A stretch of 34,698 nucleotides of DNA from Umbelopsis ramanniana AG (Eukaryota; Mucoromycota; Umbelopsidomycetes; Umbelopsidales; Umbelopsidaceae): assembly GCF_025399195.1 (NCBI RefSeq), contig NW_026252190.1:1-34698 (forward strand), given 5' to 3'. A program made the translations under genes and the position numbers. The number at the start of each line of letters is the position of its first letter. Positions within the stretch are counted from its first letter, which is position 1. A model generated the notes under the pieces. It saw only the letters and a program-made list of their open reading frames with translations, ran no database searches and was not told the origin of the DNA. Positions 32,103 to 34,698 of the stretch are shown in pieces.

Positions 32103-33177
32103 CCGTAAAGTAACCGTTTTATTGCAGCTCAGAGAAACTTTTTTTTGCAATTTGTACCACGTACATGTGATCTGTGGTGAATAAGAGACGTTCAAGGCTG
32201 TGATGTAATCGTCCAGGCATTGCTATAAGCAGCTTGCATCTTTCACAGCCGCCAATTTGGTGACATGATTGATGCTTTGAGCCACTTATGTGCCTTGGCA
32301 TTTTATCATATAATGCTTGTACCTGATTGATGCTCATAAACACTTGCAAGGTAAAAATAGTATTTTTGATTTTAGTTTCTCGCTCAATCAAGTTGGATCA
32401 CTGTGCAACGTTAATAGTTTCACTGCTCTTGAATCTAACGGTAGCTGTGCAAAGCTGGTTGAACCAACACTTTTTGCAAATGAGGTGTTTGATCCCCGCT
32501 CACAATATCGCCTGTACATGAACTCCATGATCCCGCCAGCTATGTCAGTGGGTATGTCGACCTTATTTGGCTGGATGGACCACAGGCTTGTATTTTATTT
32601 TCCTATAATGCTTTGGAAAGCCTCGCCCGCAAAAAATATAATCCAATCTCAGTCGAAAAAGAACAATTTCCTAATTCTGTCATGATGTAATGTCCTCATT
32701 TCCATTTCTACACCCACAGCTTCGTTTGTGTGTCGCGAGGAAAATCGGCTGGCCATCTTGTTATCTCTCGTCTGTTTCGCAATTAATTGCCAAAGCTATT
32801 TTATGAGTAGTACATCAGAAAGCAATACGCCACCTGCATAAAATTCAGTGATCAACCACCACGGAAGTGAAACACTTTACCTTAAGCATTTTTCGTTTTG
32901 CTGTGTTCCACATTTTAACTTTATGCTCCTCGCGTACCTGAATAACATCTTATGTCCGACGTCAAATAACGTTTTAGCGGCAAACATAAGCTGGTCAATG
33001 CAGGCACCTACCATTTCTGTACACTGCTGAAAAATGAAAGATCCTTGGTTACTCTGAAACCTGTCGAAGTTCCATGGTAACCGAGGAATTCTTCGTTTCC
33101 ATAATTTCAAGCTAGCGGAAGTCTATTTTCGCGTTCTCATGATGATGGGATATCGTACCAGTTTTTGGACGCCGAAT
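32103..33177. other. AT-rich spacer
   Basis: Frames at 32119-32391, 32317-32685 and 32848-33110 show no family, start context or splice support. No repeat or RNA gene is seen. Confidence 0.45.
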
Positions 33178-34140
33178 TTAAGCTGAGCTGGGGGGATGGG
33201 TACTTGAATTAATGGGGTCCCTTTGCACAGAGACCGAGCTCGCACCGGTTTTTGTTGCGAATGCAGTTTGAGTAGGCGGCATGGAGTGCAATGGAGACTG
33301 TAGTGTAGGTGTGTTATATTTTGCCGATTCGTCATGCGAATGATCAGGCTCCATTTCATCCTCTCCCACTTTAGAATTACTTCGTGTTTCGAGTTGTCAA
33401 TTGAGAAGTCGAGTTTTTAGATCCTTCTGCGCTGACTGTCAGCATGATTGTAGTCATTGAGAAGTATCAAGTGAAATTCAAATGAGAAAACTCACAGTAA
33501 CATCAATGTTGTGCAGCCTTTGTCTCCTCTTTTTGCATTGCCAGAAATTCTCCCCACCAATTGTGGTTGATATCCACCAGTCCACTTAAACTTTGAAAAG
33601 TTAACACTTCAAATCAAAGTGAACAATGATGAGATAATCCCTCTACAAATGTCTCTCAACATGGAACACAGTTGCTTTTTCAGTTCAAAGCATGATCTCA
33701 CGTGAAATTTTTTTAAAGTCTGCAATCAAAGAATCCACAATGCCAGTTGTGCAATCCTGAATGGAAGAAATAAGCCGATTAGCAGACGTGTGGTAGAATC
33801 TTCTTGCTAACCAACCAGTCAAGTCTCATTCTCACACATAGGTACTGGCATGTTCATAAGTGTGGTGTCAGTTGGAAGTTCTATGGTTCGCCTCTGGTAG
33901 AACTCCAGTGTCACTTTGCAACCTAAGTTAAGCTTCTTACAGGACGATTTCAGTTTTATCAATTCTGTCTGCCCTATGTTACCATTCGATTTCATACTTG
34001 TTACACCCCTCGTCTGTATATTATTGTAACTACTAAGTGTTTCGTGATATGGTCCCACTCACACCACGCTCTCATCCGCATATGGTAGCTCGGTAGTCAG
34101 CGTCCAATCCTCTTTGGATGATGTCTGGCTACTTAAAACA
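33178..34140 (-). pseudogene. Decayed spliced coding trace, family unknown
   Basis: Several minus-strand pieces look protein-like. One reads ISTTIGGENFWQCKKRRQRL and ends at a GTGAGT donor (33497). After a branch-like CTGAC and an ACAG acceptor (33439) the same frame goes on through a charged helix (QKDLKTRLLN) to EDEMEPDHSHDES and a Ser/Thr/Pro-rich end at 33178. Another piece (34058-33819) is Lys and Thr rich. The trace has a few breaks and no start. I do not recognise the family, and host gene or mobile element cannot be told apart. Confidence 0.3.
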
Positions 34141-34613
34141 GCCAAGTTTTTTAGATAGAATAGTAGGTAGAAAAATGATTAATTTGCATAGGACCTGTCA
34201 GAATATCTGTAACGTCATTTGAATGATTCTCCACCCGTTTATCAAGTATGCCTGGGATGGTAGACGATCATCTCCAGACAACCCTTCACACAGAAAAATA
34301 GAACACCTCTATAGTGGATTTATGACTGTACTATCAATTTTCTTTATTGAAATATGATTATGTAATATAGTAGTTCTTGCTCCTGGCAGGCATCAATTGC
34401 TTCTGGATTTCCTCGTGAAGACCCTTCCAGAACTCTTATACTGAATTTTTTCTATTGTTTAGCTCATCTACATTAGGTAAAATTGGTGGACGTATTCCAT
34501 TTTGTACATCTGCTAAGTATTTGTGCATTTCTGTACTATTTTTCGTCTCCTTTTGCAGACTTTGAAATAGTTGTAGGCTTGTGATTTTTAAATTCTGTAC
34601 CACTTCAAGAAAA
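34141..34613. other. Spacer upstream of the tRNA
   Basis: AT-rich. A 71-codon minus-strand frame (34436-34651) runs into the antisense of the tRNA and was not accepted. Confidence 0.5.
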
Positions 34614-34685
34614 TCCGAATTGGTCCAGTGGTCAGGATTACCCGCTCTCACCGGGTCGGCCGGGGTTCGATTCCCCGATTCGGAG
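34614..34685 (+). tRNA. tRNA-Glu, anticodon CTC
   Basis: A 72-base cloverleaf without intron. The acceptor arms TCCGAAT (34614-34620) and ATTCGGA (34678-34684) pair fully and are followed by discriminator G. The A box is TGGTCCAGTGG and the B box GGTTCGATTCC. The anticodon stem ACCCG/CGGGT encloses CTCTCAC, giving anticodon CTC, which reads GAG codons. It lies at the very right edge and looks functional. Confidence 0.97.
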
Positions 34686-34686
34686 A

Positions 34687-34693
34687 TTTTTTT
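34687..34693 (+). terminator. RNA polymerase III terminator of tRNA-Glu
   Basis: Seven T residues begin two bases after the tRNA's 3' end, the usual Pol III stop. Confidence 0.9.
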
Positions 34694-34698
34694 GCATT

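Noticed and set aside
1-34698. CRISPR array, bacterial operon or rRNA
   Set aside because: No spaced direct repeats, no Shine-Dalgarno-linked gene strings and no rRNA sequence were seen.

Overview
The window looks like a nuclear segment of an early-diverging fungus, most likely Mucoromycota (Mucorales-like). The genes carry short GT-AG introns of about 44-103 bp with CTAA/CTGA-type branch sites. Leaders are pyrimidine-rich and spacers are AT-rich with many A/T homopolymers. The protein set is typically fungal: two Zn2Cys6 regulators, Pmp3, an Mcp1-like protein, a CAMK-like kinase and a fungal-type FYVE protein. The phylum is an inference; no rRNA or mitochondrial marker is present. All exon joins were read by eye and checked for phase.

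Layout. The left edge (1-2213, minus) holds the first 658 residues of a spliced primase-polymerase fused to a UL9/origin-binding-like helicase; it runs off the window. Next come a broken AN1 zinc-finger gene (2428-2664) and an Mcp1-like membrane protein (2772-3494, plus). A 1212-aa Zn2Cys6 regulator (7674-3861, minus) faces it. From 7.7 to 12 kb lies a gene-poor stretch with a relic of a vacuolar-type amino-acid transporter.

The core (12-19.7 kb) is compact: a coiled-coil/ankyrin protein, a Ser/Thr kinase with a KA1-like tail and a bestrophin-like channel, all plus strand, then Pmp3 on the minus strand. A small secreted/GPI-type protein follows at 20.7-21.0 kb, and 21-23.8 kb has no supportable gene. 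A regulator with two tandem Zn2Cys6 clusters lies at 23.8-25.3 kb, followed by spacer with a decayed Tc1/mariner-type (DDE_3) transposase. A 716-aa FYVE protein occupies 28.9-31.3 kb. A second small secreted protein, built of six 11-residue repeats, is at 31.7-32.0 kb. The right end is AT-rich, with a faint decayed coding trace and an intact tRNA-Glu(CTC) with its T-run terminator.

There is no obvious single pathway; this is mostly ordinary housekeeping and regulatory genome. Membrane and lipid-linked functions recur (Mcp1-like, bestrophin-like, Pmp3, FYVE, two surface-type proteins). The strongest candidates for something unusual are the primase-helicase at the left edge, the tandem-cluster regulator and the 11-residue-repeat surface protein.
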